Positions 1 through 11,368 of a DNA stretch of 64,000 nucleotides are shown one piece after another; position 1 is the stretch's first letter, and every line of letters begins with the position of its first letter. Source of the stretch: Craterostigma plantagineum (Eukaryota; Streptophyta; Magnoliopsida; Lamiales; Linderniaceae); the NCBI GenBank assembly GCA_027422505.1, contig JAPQWV010000002.1, positions 27,630,501 through 27,694,500 of the forward strand, written 5' to 3'. The position numbers and the translations under genes are program-made. The notes under the pieces were generated by a model. It was not told the DNA's origin. It made no database searches and saw only the letters and a list, made by a program, of their open reading frames with translations.

Positions 1-260
1 CAATGTAGAAAGTATTGGTCTTGTGAGGGAAGTAATTGAACTGTTTATGGTTAGCTATTTTTGTTATTGTTTGTTCCAGATCTAGTGTTGTTGAGACATG
101 AATTTTCCAGAAGTTGTCAGTTTATCCTTTCATTCACGTGCTAATTGAGCACAGATATTTATTAATGTTGTACTTCTATGTACAGTTTCATTCATGACGG
201 TTCTGCCAATAAGGCTAATTAACTTGTGATTGATTGACGACATCTTATTTGGGTATGCAG

Positions 261-812
261 AAGATTTGGCTGGTGAAACTCTAGCTGAAAGAAAAGAGAG
301 GGACAGACGGTCTGTGTATGTTGGCAACGTGAGTTTCTCGGACCTCTTCGTTTGCTGTTAAGCGTATTTTTGTTGTATGTCTGAAAAAAGCTTAGAATAA
401 CATACACTGTTAAAATCAATATTCTGTAATATCTTTCTGGCAACATGTGTTGTTTTGTCATTCACGTGGATTTCTCTCTGCAATATTGTGCAATGTTTGC
501 CTAACATGCAGCAACTTTCGAGACTTCTCATACGTCATTGGAATATTTACCTTTTTTGAAGTTTCTGCTAAATAAATTTGCAGTTGGATCACTCTTGTGA
601 ACCCGTTGAGTTGCACGATCACTTTCATGCTTGCGGTTCCATTAAAAAGGTGATCATTGTGACTGATAGGCACGTTCAACCAAGAGGCTTCGCTTTCGTC
701 GAGTTCGAAGAAGTCGGCTCGATGTGGAGAGCACTTACACTCTGGGGATCAGAGCTACATGGTCGACAACTGAAGGTCTTAGGTTTTCACATTATGAACA
801 TTCACAAACATA

Positions 813-857
<45 letters not shown>

Positions 858-1498
858 ATGTTTGTCTACAGGTCGAGCCCAAATGCACCGACCGTCGAAC
901 TCCTTATTTTGGACCATATGGGCATTACACACCTCTGATCCTTCCGTATAAGGGGTAAACAGCACTTTTGCCTTCTCTTTTTATCTTCCATCTGTCTAGT
1001 GCAAGACAAGAGATATGTTGATTGTTGAGTTGTCTACATGGAGAAAGAAAAAAGAAAAATCAAACAATCCCATTGGTTTCAGTATGTTTCTTTCTAATAG
1101 GAGGTATGCATTGTAACTTTTAAGTGTCTAGGAAACCCAATGGTTCTTTCTTCCCATGTGAAGCTTCTTCAAACTGTTAATCTCAAAGTTCCATCTTCAG
1201 TCTAGTTGAGTTGGATGGTTTACACACTTATCAGCAAACTCTATCTGAGACATAGCTTATCACCTCTTTCTTCCCATTTATCTGTGTGTGTCGTAGAGTG
1301 TCTGTGCTTTGTTGGTCTTATTCGATTGAGTCCTTAGTTTCATGTCTGTTGCTCTTCTGAGGCTGTCTGAGATTCTGATTTTTTTTTTTTTTTTGCTAAA
1401 AATTACTGTGCAGAAGGAGGGTGGTACCTTTGGCTTCTCCTAAAGTTGATCCCCGCCCGCTGGTGAGCTACAGTGGGCTATACAGTCCACCTCGATAG
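261..1498 (+). CDS. Nuclear poly(A)-binding protein 2-like (PABN family), 3' part of gene
   Basis: An RNA recognition motif protein of the PABPN1/PABN type, which binds poly(A) tails in the nucleus. The 5' end lies before the window. Visible exons are 261-328, 584-775, 872-954 and 1414-1498, all with GT/AG borders and consistent phase. Exon 1 gives acidic/basic sequence ending in RSVYVGN (RNP2). Exon 2 carries the rest of the RRM: DHSCEPVELHDHF, then RGFAFVEF (RNP1), then SELHGRQLK, the pattern typical of PABN proteins. Exon 4 gives an Arg/Pro-rich tail ending SGLYSPPR and stop at 1496-1498. If the last intron is retained, a TAA at 956-958 ends the protein. The 96-nt intron 776-871 has no in-frame stop. 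Family assignment is strong; exon 4 is inferred from splice signals and frame. Confidence 0.8.
814..853. repeat. (TA)n microsatellite inside PABN-like intron
   Basis: About 20 TA units fill the middle of the short intron 776-871. If the intron is retained it would be read as an alternating Tyr-Ile run. Confidence 0.95.
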
Positions 1499-1853
1499 TG
1501 CTTTCGACGCCCTTTCTGACTTATTTCGTCGTTTCTATCCTTTGTTTTCGAATTATGAGACTATTAATTGCTTCTGCTGTGTCTGATATTTATGGTTTAT
1601 GAGACAGTGCTTCTGTTGTGTCTGCGATTTATGATTTGTCTTTGAACATCTATCAGAGCACATTTTTCTGATGCATGCATCGATTGGCTTTGAACTTCTT
1701 TTCTTATCTTTTTTATTTGTTGTGCAATTGAAGTACATATTGAGGCATGGGTTTATTATTTTTTTTTCACTATTTGCCAACACAGATTAAAATCAAGGCG
1801 ATTTCCCCACGGGGTTTCGATATGTTAAACTTATAAATTATCCTTACACTTGA
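1499..1853. other. 3' flank of PABN-like gene
   Basis: AT-rich sequence following the stop codon. It should hold the 3' UTR and polyadenylation region. No further gene or repeat is recognised. Confidence 0.5.
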
Positions 1854-2186
1854 GGGTTCGTTTGATAGGTCGGTATAGATAGTTATGGGGTTTGTATGAA
1901 TAAGTTACCTCGTGTTTGTTATCTGTGTATTGACATACACGTCTATTACAATGATTTTGGTTATATTCATGGTATATGTATACTCACCTTTAAGGTGGTT
2001 ATGAGGTGTGTATCACTAATCCATACACATATGAAACATATCCATCAAATACAATTTATATCATTACACAAATAATTAATACACACATATCAAACATGTT
2101 TAGGGTTGTCAACGGGGTGGGGCGGAGGCGGGGATCTAATCCTCGTCCTCGTCCCTGCAAGCCAACGGGGATGAAATCGCCCCGTT

Positions 2187-3061
2187 AGGGATGTTAAAAA
2201 TCGACCAACCCGCCAACCCGACACGAACCGCACCCGAAAATAGCCGGTTCGGGTTAGTATTTTCGACCTGTTTACGTAAACGGGTAAATCCGAACCCAAC
2301 CCAATTATTAAGTGGGTGAGGTTGGGGTTCGGATTTTGAATCCGAAATCAAATTCTGTACTTTTTCTGATTTTTAGTTTATGTTTTCGCCTATTTTCCTA
2401 TATAATCATTTGATTTCATTTGATTTTTTAGCAAACATGGATCATATTCCTATGCTCGATGAATTATGCGAAGATGTCATGAACATAAGGGTGGGAGGTC
2501 AAATGAAAGGGAGTATGGTTGAGAATTCTAGTCAATTATCATCGGTATCGGTTAATACTTGATGACCATGAAATAATTTCTTTTTATTTAACTATTGAGA
2601 CTTCTGTTATTTGAAACTTTAATCGTTTCTTAATTATGATGATCATTTTAGAAAAACAATTGCATTATTTCTCCTTTTTTTCAATTTGGAATTAGAATTC
2701 GGTTTCGGATCGTCTGTGCCACAACAGTGTTCCACCTTTGTGTCCACCAACCATTCCCCGACAAGTGTTAAACTGAGTTGACCAACTGTACACTTGTCGC
2801 AATTTGGTTGGTGGAACACCAAATTGGAACACCAATCTGGAACAGAGGATTCAATCTGTTAGAATTCTGCCCATTTTGTTATTTCTTTTTTTTTAATTTT
2901 AAACGGGTTGGCGGGTTCGGTTTGGGTTAAAGCAGGTTGGTTTTGAATTTGATTTTTCAAGCTGTTTAAGTAAACAGGTCAGGTTAGGGTTGCGGTTTTC
3001 AACCCGTTTATAAAACGGGTTGTACCCGAATATGACCCAACCCAACTGTTTACCACCCCTA
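2187..3061. mobile_element. Second nested hAT-like element
   Basis: It lies within the element 2101-3391. Left end AGGGATGTTAAA and right end TTTACCACCCCT form imperfect inverted repeats. Subterminal arrays use a different motif (GGGTTCGGGTT / AACCCGAACCC) from the host element, marking it as separate. The flanks GCCCCGT and TCCCCGT are a weak target-duplication candidate. A short open stretch in the centre (about 2380-2562) matches nothing I know. Confidence 0.55.
2707..2852. mobile_element. Innermost small foldback MITE
   Basis: The left half (GTTCCACC...TGTCCACCAACC) is inverted in the right half (GGTTGGTGGAACACC...GGAACACC), with ends near GATCGTCTGTGCC and GGAACAGAGGATTC. It is a compact hairpin of about 145 bp inside the element 2187-3061. 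Confidence 0.5.
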
Positions 3062-3488
3062 GTCCCCGTCCCCGCGGGGATTCCCCGCCCCGTCACTATT
3101 TTAAAAAAATCAATTTATGTTATTTTAATATTATTTAAACTATATTTTAATGTTGTTTATATTATTTAAACTATATTTTAATCATATTTATATTATACAA
3201 AGTATATTTTAATGTTGGGGTCTAGATTACACTATTTTAATATCATTTATATTATAACAATATTAATTGAATATAATAACTATTATTTTAATTGTTGGGG
3301 ACGGGGCGGGGGATATCCTGGGGAAAATATTCCCCCGTCCTATTCGGACGGATCCCGCGGGGATGGGGAATCCCCCCCGTTTGACAACCCTAACATGTTA
3401 AAATACAAATATCAACAAAATCCTTGTATAACCATACACAAATAACTTATACCGATGTAATTCATACACATGGATATCAAACGAGTTC

Positions 3489-4285
3489 TAAGTTTCATCC
3501 TAGTATTTCTTCACTATTCACTTATCATCCATTCCCAGGAGAGTGCCACGACAATATTTGTTTTTGGTCCTTCGTCGGCTATGCGGTAAAACGATGTCTG
3601 AATCTGCTTATAGTTGTCTGAATCTGAGTACTTACCAAGTAAAAATGGAGCACAAAGTGTGAAATTTGGAAGAGTTTACGAGTATCATTCTTAGTCATTC
3701 ATCTAAATACAACGTCATGCTTGGCGCACAATGCAAACGCTGAGAAAGCTTTCTAGAAAGAACTTTCCTCTTTACTACTCTCTATTCTAACATTAGCACT
3801 CTTGAAAGGTTTTGCTTGTAAAATTATCGAAGGCTTCCGTTATTACTGTGAAGCATTTGGTGCATAATATGGGAAAGTTCATTTGGTTCGACAATAAATT
3901 GAGTAGTCCACTAAACTTATACATTGCTGGCTCGTTCGTTGTCTTCTATAAGCCCAGATAATTTAAGTAATAGTAGCTAATATATTGTTCGATTTCTATA
4001 ATTCCAGCTCGAGTTTAATATTCCAGTCCGCTATTAGACAACTTTCTTGGGCTTATAATAAATAATTTATGATGGCTATATATATAGGCCTTGTAACCAA
4101 ACGAGGCATGTGTTCTTAATCTCAATGTGATAGCCGTTGGAAAATTCTCTTAGTCCATACCCAAAAGCCCAATATAGTAGAGATGCATTGTAAAATAAAT
4201 TAGTGAAGTGAAATTGGTGTTGATACTCCATAAGCATTACCCATAACATGACAACTTCAAGTTAATCATGATATGTAGAAGTGGA
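3489..4285. other. Intergenic, nothing recognised
   Basis: AT-rich DNA between the nested MITE stack and the MULE. No coding sequence, RNA gene or clear repeat is seen. Confidence 0.5.
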
Positions 4286-4349
4286 ATTCTATTGGGAAAG
4301 TTTAAAAAAGAGGAACGATTCTATTTGGTTTTAAAAAAAGAGGAACGGG
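4286..4349. repeat. Tandem duplication of MULE left end including target site
   Basis: ATTCTATT followed by the TIR core (TTTAAAAAAGAGGAACG) occurs twice back to back, starting at 4286 and 4318, with units of about 30-32 bp. The right end has one copy only. Confidence 0.8.
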
Positions 4350-4433
4350 TTGTCAAATGACTGAAATACCCTTACTAAAAAACTGGTTAATCAGGCTAAT
4401 CCGACTTATTAACAGCGAAAAGTTATTCGTGTT

Positions 4434-4692
4434 TTATTCGAGTGAAAAGAAGACTCGAATAAAAGACTCGAGTAACTACTTATCCGATTTACTAACAGCG
4501 AAAAATTATTCGACTTTATTCGAGTTAACAGAGAAACTCGAATGTCGAACTCTAATAATATTTTGAAGAGAAGGTTACTCGAATAACGTTGAGAAAATTT
4601 AAACGAATAAGCAGCCTTATTCGGGTAACTTACGAGTAATTTTTTCGAGTCACAACTCGAATAAATAACTCGTATAGATTACTCGAATAAGC
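4434..4692. repeat. TTATTCGAG motif cluster, left end of MULE
   Basis: The near-palindromic motif TTATTCGAG(TAA) or its complement CTCGAATAA occurs about six times, with several degenerate forms, just inside the left TIR and upstream of the Ulp-like gene. A few more copies lie in its first intron (5080-5150). Confidence 0.8.
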
Positions 4693-4816
4693 CGTATTTT
4701 ATAAAGCTCGGAAAGAAAATTACACACAAATCACTCGAAAACCTAAAATCTCTCGCGCTCTCTCTTCGAACCAAAGATCTTACTCAAAAAACCATACACA
4801 AACCCAAGCATAATCA

Positions 4817-7800
4817 ATGGCGAAAAGAAAAACGAGATCATCGGAGCCTTCCGCGCCTCAACGTAACCGGGTGGATGAGCAAATTGACGCCGGTAGAGCC
4901 ACGGTGAGTTTTTGGTCGCGTTTTAGGTTTTTGTTAAATCGATTTGGTCAAACGAATTTCTTGGTTAGATCTTTCGTTTCTAGCGTTAAATCGATCGATT
5001 TTGATGTTAAATCGTTGGGCAAAGTCATAACCGGTCGGATTTTTTGTGAAAATCGATTTCGTCGCTTTTTCGAGTAATAATTCGAGTAATGAGGGTTAGA
5101 ATAACTGTTTAACCTATTCGATTGACGTTTTACGCGAATAATTTACTCGAATAACAGTCAATTTTCATCGTTTTTCTTTTTTTTTTTTGCATTTTCAGAT
5201 CTATCTTCCGACGAAGTTGCCGGCGGACAACTTCTACCATGCCACACTCACTCTGAACTCGCACTACATGCCGGTATGCGAAAGCATCCGTACTCTTTTG
5301 AACGAGGAGGAAATGGAGTAGATGGTCAGACGAACTCAGTTTGGGAATTTGATAAAGGTGGCCCGAGACCACTACAACTTGAACACGATCCTGTGATTTT
5401 TGATGAGCCGGCAGGTGGAGATATGCCGGAGTCGAAGGAGTTCTGAATGGTCGTTCGTGGGCGACCATTAAGATTTTCATTGGTCGAGTATTGCCTACTC
5501 ACGGGCCTCGACTGTGGCGCTAACGAGTCGGAGATACCGTCATCGAACGAGTTTGCGACGAGGCATTGGCCTGGTATTAATTCTATTTTTTTAGCCTTTG
5601 ATTCTTTTTTTTTACTTCGATTTCAAAAACTAACGTTTGTTTTATGGCTCGTAGGCAAGCCCGTTATATATTTTGACGATTTGGAGAAGAAAGTCACGGA
5701 AATGATTCGTGACGCCGGTGGAGACTCGGGCGTGAATCCCGAGAAATTGAAAATCGCGGCCCTTTATTTTGCCGCCGAGGTGCTAGGGGAGCAGAGGGTA
5801 AAGAGGGGCTTGAAGCTCAAGGAGAAGTGGCTCCGTCTGGTGGAGGACTTCGACCGCTTCAACGAATATCCTTGGGGAAGGATATCATTCGAGGAGGTCG
5901 TTTATGGTCTGAACAAAGACCTCTTGGAAAAGCACATGGGGATGACATCGCAGGGAAAAACCCAAACAACCTTCGATATCAGCGGCTTTATCATGCCGCT
6001 TCACGTAATTAGTTTTGTATTATTTAAGACATATTATATTTATTTTAACTTATGTTTACTCCCTTTTATCAAGTTCTGCGTACGAGTGTTGGCCGACCGT
6101 CGGGCAGGAATTCGTCGTGAGAAAAGGCGGCGAAGGGCTCCCTATACCCCGGATGTGCCATTGGAAGATCATATTTTACGGCAAGAGCTCTGCTCCGGGA
6201 TGACAAGCGGTCAAGCGTGCATTCGGTACCGTGGGGATGGATGTAAGTATATATATATATTATTTATACTATGGATTTATTTAGATTGCGTTTTCTAAAT
6301 TGTACAAATATACAGGACGTGCGGTGTTGCCTTACACCGACCGATGCTGAAGCAGATTCAAGGCACTTCCGCACGGTCGCCGGCTTTTGTGGCAGCAGGA
6401 ATGATGCCATAGCCCAGAGGATAGTGGAGCATCTTCTAAATGGGCTGCCGGTCTACTGCACCGAGCATCGGCTTGCTCCGTCTCCTCCGAGTCCGTCTCC
6501 TCCTCCGAGGTCTTCTCCTCCGAGGCTGTCTCCTCCTCCTTCCGGCTCAATAATCGCCCATTTCGATAGAAGAATGGACAGATTGGAAGGCGATGTACGG
6601 GATATGCGGGCGGAGATTAGGGAGCTACGCTCGATCGTGCTCCATGGTATGTCTTACTTAATATTTATTTTATAAGATTATATTGATATTACGTAAATCC
6701 AACGTAATACTCTAATTTTGTAGCCCTTGAGATCCTGACGCCGACAATGGTGCGGGATATTGCGAGGAGCTATGATCGGGACATGCCGCCTCCTTCGCCT
6801 CCTCATTCGCCGCCGATGTTCGGGAGGACACCAAACCAACCCGAGGCGACGGGGAGGACGACGAACGAGGGGGAGGCGGAGAACGTGACGGGGAGTCGGG
6901 AGCAGGGGGCGAGAATGTGGAGATGGAGTACGAGATGGATATAGAGATGATGGAGGCCACGGCCGTGGCGGCGGAGAAGGCGGCGGCGGCGGAGAGGGCC
7001 GCGCGGAGAAGGCGGCGGCGGAGAAAGCTGATGCGGCGAAGAAGGCGGCGTGGGCGGAGAGGGTGGCGGCAGAGAGGGCCGAGCGGCGGCCGAGGAGGCG
7101 GAGAAAGCGGCGGCCGAGCAATCGGTTAGGAAAAAATGACCACGGACTGAACGTGCGAAGAAGAAGTCGAGGCTGCTTTCGAGTCTGTATACGCCGACGC
7201 CCGATTCGACCCCCCGCGTTACAATACGACGCCGCGCGGACTTAGAGCGATCATTGGCGAGAGGGTGAAGAATTGGGATGCCGTCAAGGTGGAGGTGGCA
7301 AGAATGGGCGCAAAGGATGAACGGGCAGGAATGCTCCAAGCGTACGACAAGAAATTCTTTGCCGATCTGCCCACTCCGAAAGTGTGGATCTCGGACGAGG
7401 TATGTGTGTTTTTTGCTAAATGTGTTCTAATTATTTCATTTAATAACATTATATGCTATTATTGCAGCACGTCAACGAGGCATTCAACGGGTTATGGCGA
7501 TGCAAGAAAAATGCGTGCATGAGGAGCGAATCGCGTACATGAACACGAATTTCGCACATGAAGTCAAGTTTGAGTCCGCCAGACCGCGACCGTGGGACAT
7601 GTCCTCGTTCGAGCAATTTGCCACGGGAGAGATCAATGCGATGTACGGCAAGCCGTCGCTTCACTGGAGCCAAGCGGATTTGTCCGTCATCCCATTGGCG
7701 TTTAATATGCATTGGGTACTCCTCGTCGCTCGGTTCAAGGAGAGGAACATCCTCGTTTTGGATTCCGACTGCAACAGCGATTCGGACTTGAGGTTTACGA

Positions 7801-8153
7801 AGCCGTTCCTCGACCCCTTGGCCGAAGTGATACCTCTGATGCTTCAACACGTAGGTGTGGAGCAAAATTCCGTAGAGAAGTTTGCTTGGGGCGATGCCCC
7901 AAGTTCCCTCAACAAGTCCTCAGGTAATTTTCTTATTTTCTCACTTTCTTATTTTCTTACTTTCTTAAACCTGAAATTGTTCTATTTTTCGAACAGCGGA
8001 GAGTGTGGTATATACATGCTTAGGGCGGCTATATCTCTATTGATCGGTAACAGCGGAGAGTATGGTATATACATGCGGGCGGCTACGTCGTTTAGAAAGT
8101 ATTTGACGATATGTATTTTTTTAACAATTGGGATGTTGTATGAAACGTTTTAG
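4817..8153 (+). pseudogene. Ulp1-like (C48) cysteine protease gene of the MULE, decayed
   Basis: An N-terminal DUF1985-like region leads to a C-terminal Ulp1/SENP-type domain, the arrangement known from Kaonashi MULE genes; relatives would cleave SUMO-like proteins. Exon 1 is 4817-4903 (MAKRKTRSSEPS); exon 2 starts at 5199 (IYLPTKLPADNFYHATL). PLRFSLVEYCLLTGLDC and FEEVVYGLNKDLL are DUF1985-like. About 6917-7130 encodes a Lys/Glu/Ala/Arg-rich spacer. The protease part (7494 on) has FNMHWVLLV (catalytic His), ILVLDSD (Asp) and SGECGIYM (Cys). Lesions: TAG at 5319, TGA at 5394, a frameshift in the T run near 5400, and TGA at 5444, each stop standing where Trp is expected. A 57-bp duplication copies the Cys motif with Cys changed to Tyr. 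The obvious splice near 7923/7996 would not keep the Cys codon in frame. Confidence 0.8.
7994..8097 (+). repeat. 57-bp tandem duplication over the catalytic Cys motif
   Basis: CAGCGGAGAGTGTGGTATAT at 7994 recurs at 8051 with period 57. In frame, the first copy reads GECGIYM and the second GEYGIYM. Confidence 0.8.
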
Positions 8154-8269
8154 ATATTTGTATAGATTTTGCATTTGAAATTGTTCAGTTTTGGTTGGTT
8201 GGGTTGTTATTCAGGTTGTTCAGGTTGTTTCAAGGTTCAGTTGTTGTTTTTTTCGGTTTTCACTGTTAT

Positions 8270-8935
8270 TCGAGTCAAAGAGTTTGTCGAATAATGTTAT
8301 TTATTTGATTAACTTATTCGAGCTTATTCGAGTACCATATAATACTCGAATAAATGAAACAAGCAAAACGATATTCATTCGAGTAAACTATTCGAGCCTA
8401 TTCGAGTACTGTATATTACTCGAATAATTTAAAAATTCAAAATATTGTTTTTATCATGATCATGAAATGTTAGATGTGTTTCCTATCTAAGTAATAAATT
8501 ATTTTAGAGATTCTTGAAAAAATATAAAAAAAAATTCATGTTGATATTTCTGTTCTGTACATGTTGACCAACGTGGATGAGAATTTATATACTAAAGTCC
8601 TATCTACCAACGTATTCCATTATATGTCATACAACGATTTTTATCAAACATTATTAATCTTCATCAAGCGACTTATTAACATCATGAATGCCCTAAAACA
8701 TCGAAATATTGATATTTATACATCTAAGGATCGAGATAATTAAAATTCAAAAATTTTGAAGATAACAGTCGAATTGCAAGAAATTATGCGAGTTTCGTAA
8801 TCGATTTTTTCTAAATTATTCGAGTTATTACGTTACTCGAATAAGTTCAGATTTTCATTTTCGACTTTTTATCGTTATAATATTCGAGTAGTTTATTCGA
8901 ATAATATTCGAGTCATGTTGTTTACTCGAATAACA
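8270..8935. repeat. TTATTCGAG motif clusters between the convergent MULE genes
   Basis: Copies of TTATTCGAG / CTCGAATAA concentrate at 8270-8425 and 8815-8935, in the spacer between the two 3' ends. The DNA between is AT-rich with no recognised gene. Confidence 0.75.
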
Positions 8936-9067
8936 GTGAAAAAAACAACAATCAAGCCAAACTCACAATATCCATCAAACTCATACAACCTCACAAGCTC
9001 ACAATATTCATCAATCTCATACAACCTCACACATCAAACTCATACAAACTCATACATCAATATTTAC

Positions 9068-11318
9068 TTAATGTCTACGACCAAACTCACCGACGGACGG
9101 AAACCTCTTTTCTTTTCTCCGACCACGCTTTGCTACGAACAGAGGCGGCAACACCAATTGATCCGAGGTATCCCACTCGGCTTGATCCGGAACCGGCGAA
9201 ACTCGTCCGTGATAAGCAGACTGCCACGTTAGGACAGTATAATATTCCGAACACAACGAGTAGAAACTCATGTTCGCTCGTAGACTCGCCGCGATTGCAT
9301 GTGGACAAGGAATCATGTCGATGTCGAATTGGCGGCACGTACAAGCCTTCGACCGCAAGTTAACAATGGCACGACCCCCCGGAGATCGGACATCGTACTC
9401 ATGCGGAGCGATTTCATGTACTTCATACCCTTGACTTAGCTCATACCTCTCACGGAGCTTCCTTTCCACCGTCAGGGTAAACCGCGTGGTTGCTTGTCCA
9501 GATTGCTGTCTGTATCCAGCAAAGCAATCCGCCGTCATCCTCTGTATCGATTCCAGAAGCGCAATGATCGGTAGCTTTTTTCTTCGCGGAGTCTTGCATT
9601 AATCGATTCCACCATATTCGTAGTCATGATGTTATAGCGAGACGTCGGAGAATAGGCTCGACTCCATCGTTCCTTAGTATCAGTCTTTTGCAAATACGCG
9701 TATGCGGTGAGAAATCTATTCTCAAAATCACCATGTTGTGAATCAAAGTCGCATTGCTTTTATATTTTAGCAATGTGTATGAACGTCTCGGTCGCACCCT
9801 GCTTCTTACACTTGCCTTTCATATTTTGTGACAGATGCCAAATACAATGACCGTGGTGCGCACGACTGTAGACGTCTGCAACGGCGGCTTTGATTGAAGC
9901 AGATCTGTCGTATACGATGACAAGATCGTCCTCGTTGGGTACGACTTGCAAGAACTCGTTCAAGAACCACAACCAAGCTTCTATGCACTCGTTATTGTCA
10001 ATTATGCCCCAAGCTAAAGGAAACTGATGGGGTCGCCATCCTCCGCTGATGCAATGAGCAACGTACCCCCATACTTTCCTTTCAACCAAGTACCGTCTAT
10101 GCAAATAACCTTCCTTATGTGACGGTATCCCGCAATACAAGCACCAAGGATAGGAATGCGTGCTTAAATCTCCGCTCGTCGTCCAAATATACACTTGTTA
10201 TGGTTCCCGGATTCACTCTTCTCAACGTCGACAGGTACGACGGCAACAACTTGTAACTCTCATCGGGGTCACCCTTCATTGCATTTTGTGCTAAAATGCC
10301 TCCTTTCCATGCTATGAAGTACGAAACTTCGATCCCACGATTTCTCATCATTGTTTGAATGAGTTTAGGGGCCGGTGTACTTGTTGAACCCTGAAAAGAT
10401 TCAAGCAGTATATCACTCACGGAGGTTGACGATGCTTGAGTGAGTCTTGTGTTTCGATTTGCAAGGTCGCACGTATGTGTGTTGCAATACGTACGAATCG
10501 AGAATACGGATGTATCCTTAATCTTCGTCGTCCATATCCTCCAAGTACATCCATCATCTTTGCATCTCATGCCATCAATACGATCGGGAAGTTTTTATAA
10601 TCTTGACCTCCAAGCATGCCTCTATAGCAACTCTTTGGATCCTATTCTTGACGGCCTTCTTATCCTCGAATTCATCACCGACCTTCATGGTAAAAGAATA
10701 CCGATCGCTAGGAATAGTTGCATTTTCCCCTTCCTCCTCATTCTCCTCATCATCCTCGTCCGCATTTCCTTCGTTTACGCCATCAAATTGACGTGCACGT
10801 TCTGCCGTGATGCAACATTCTCATCACGGTCGTTCGCCTCATTGTGACCTTCACCCCCATAATTTACATCTTCGTATTCGCCAAAGTCGATGATAAGGTC
10901 AAAATAATCATCGATGTAACCACCTCCACCGCTACGAACCTCAATTGGAACGGGACCAACTTCATCATCCGCAAGAGTTTGACGGTGGCGGGTCGGAGTC
11001 CAATCTCCACACGGAGAATCGGTCTATCCATTGGACCCCCTAAGTAAATATAACCCTTCAAATCTCGATCATTCTTTATATACAACGGAGCACACCCTTC
11101 CATACCTCTCATAGATGGCTGATAACTAAGCTTTAACTCCTGCCTCCCGCTTACGCCAATAGTCTCGTATATTTCGTTCTGCAGATCGTCCAGCAAACAA
11201 CAATCGACATCGAACCCAATGGGCTTCATATTTGTCCCATCCTTGGAACCCATATCCATTTATTATCATTCCCAATTATCCATTCTTCATCGTAATCAAT
11301 CATGATGCTGGTCGGCAT
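9068..11318 (-). pseudogene. MULE transposase (mudrA/MURA-type), decayed
   Basis: DDE transposase of the Mutator superfamily, broken into frames. From the N-terminus: an ATG at 11318 (MPTSIMIDYDEEW), then a PB1-like region (GFDVDCCLLDDLQNEIYETI); an acidic linker; the DNA-binding region (CKDDGCTWRIWTTKI, then YCNTHTC); the catalytic core with first Asp in ICIDGTWLKGKYGG, second Asp in VIVYDRSASIK, CIWHLSQNMK, and MTTNMVESINARLR; then a SWIM zinc finger, CTCRQF...CPHAIAAS. Lesions include a one-base frameshift between GDPISF and PLAWGII near 10024, an in-frame TAA after HIAKI near 9760, a frameshift after ARLREEK near 9590, and a frameshift near 11255. It converges on the Ulp-like gene. Confidence 0.85.
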
Positions 11319-11368
11319 AACCTGCATATGAAATAAATCATTATTAATAAAATTTAATTGCAATACGC

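Larger units (their letters stand above)
2101..3391. mobile_element. hAT-type nonautonomous element with GC-rich subterminal arrays
   Basis: Ends TAGGGTTGTCAA and TTGACAACCCT are inverted repeats flanked by AACATGTT (2093-2100 and 3392-3399), an 8-bp target duplication typical of hAT. Both sides carry degenerate GGGGCGGGGATCCCCG-like motifs. Its interior holds another element (2187-3061). There is no transposase. Confidence 0.8.
1854..3488. mobile_element. Outer MITE (PIF/Harbinger-like?), split by nested insertions
   Basis: The left end GGGTTCGTTTGAT (1854-1866) and right end ATCAAACGAGTTC (3476-3488) are inverted repeats, and similarity continues inward (GGTCGGTATA...AGTTAT against ATAACTTATACCGA). 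The original element was about 340 bp; the rest is the hAT element 2101-3391 inserted into it. A 3-bp target duplication is not clean (TGA left, TAA right), so the superfamily is tentative. Confidence 0.5.

Noticed and set aside
2090..2351. Minus-strand frames in the GC-rich nested elements
   Set aside because: They translate simple subterminal repeats (Arg/Gly/Pro) and stop at element borders.
6678..7339. Long Pro/Ser/Arg-rich minus-strand reading frames
   Set aside because: They are the complement of the Lys/Glu/Ala-rich spacer of the Ulp-like gene; GC-rich low complexity keeps several frames open.
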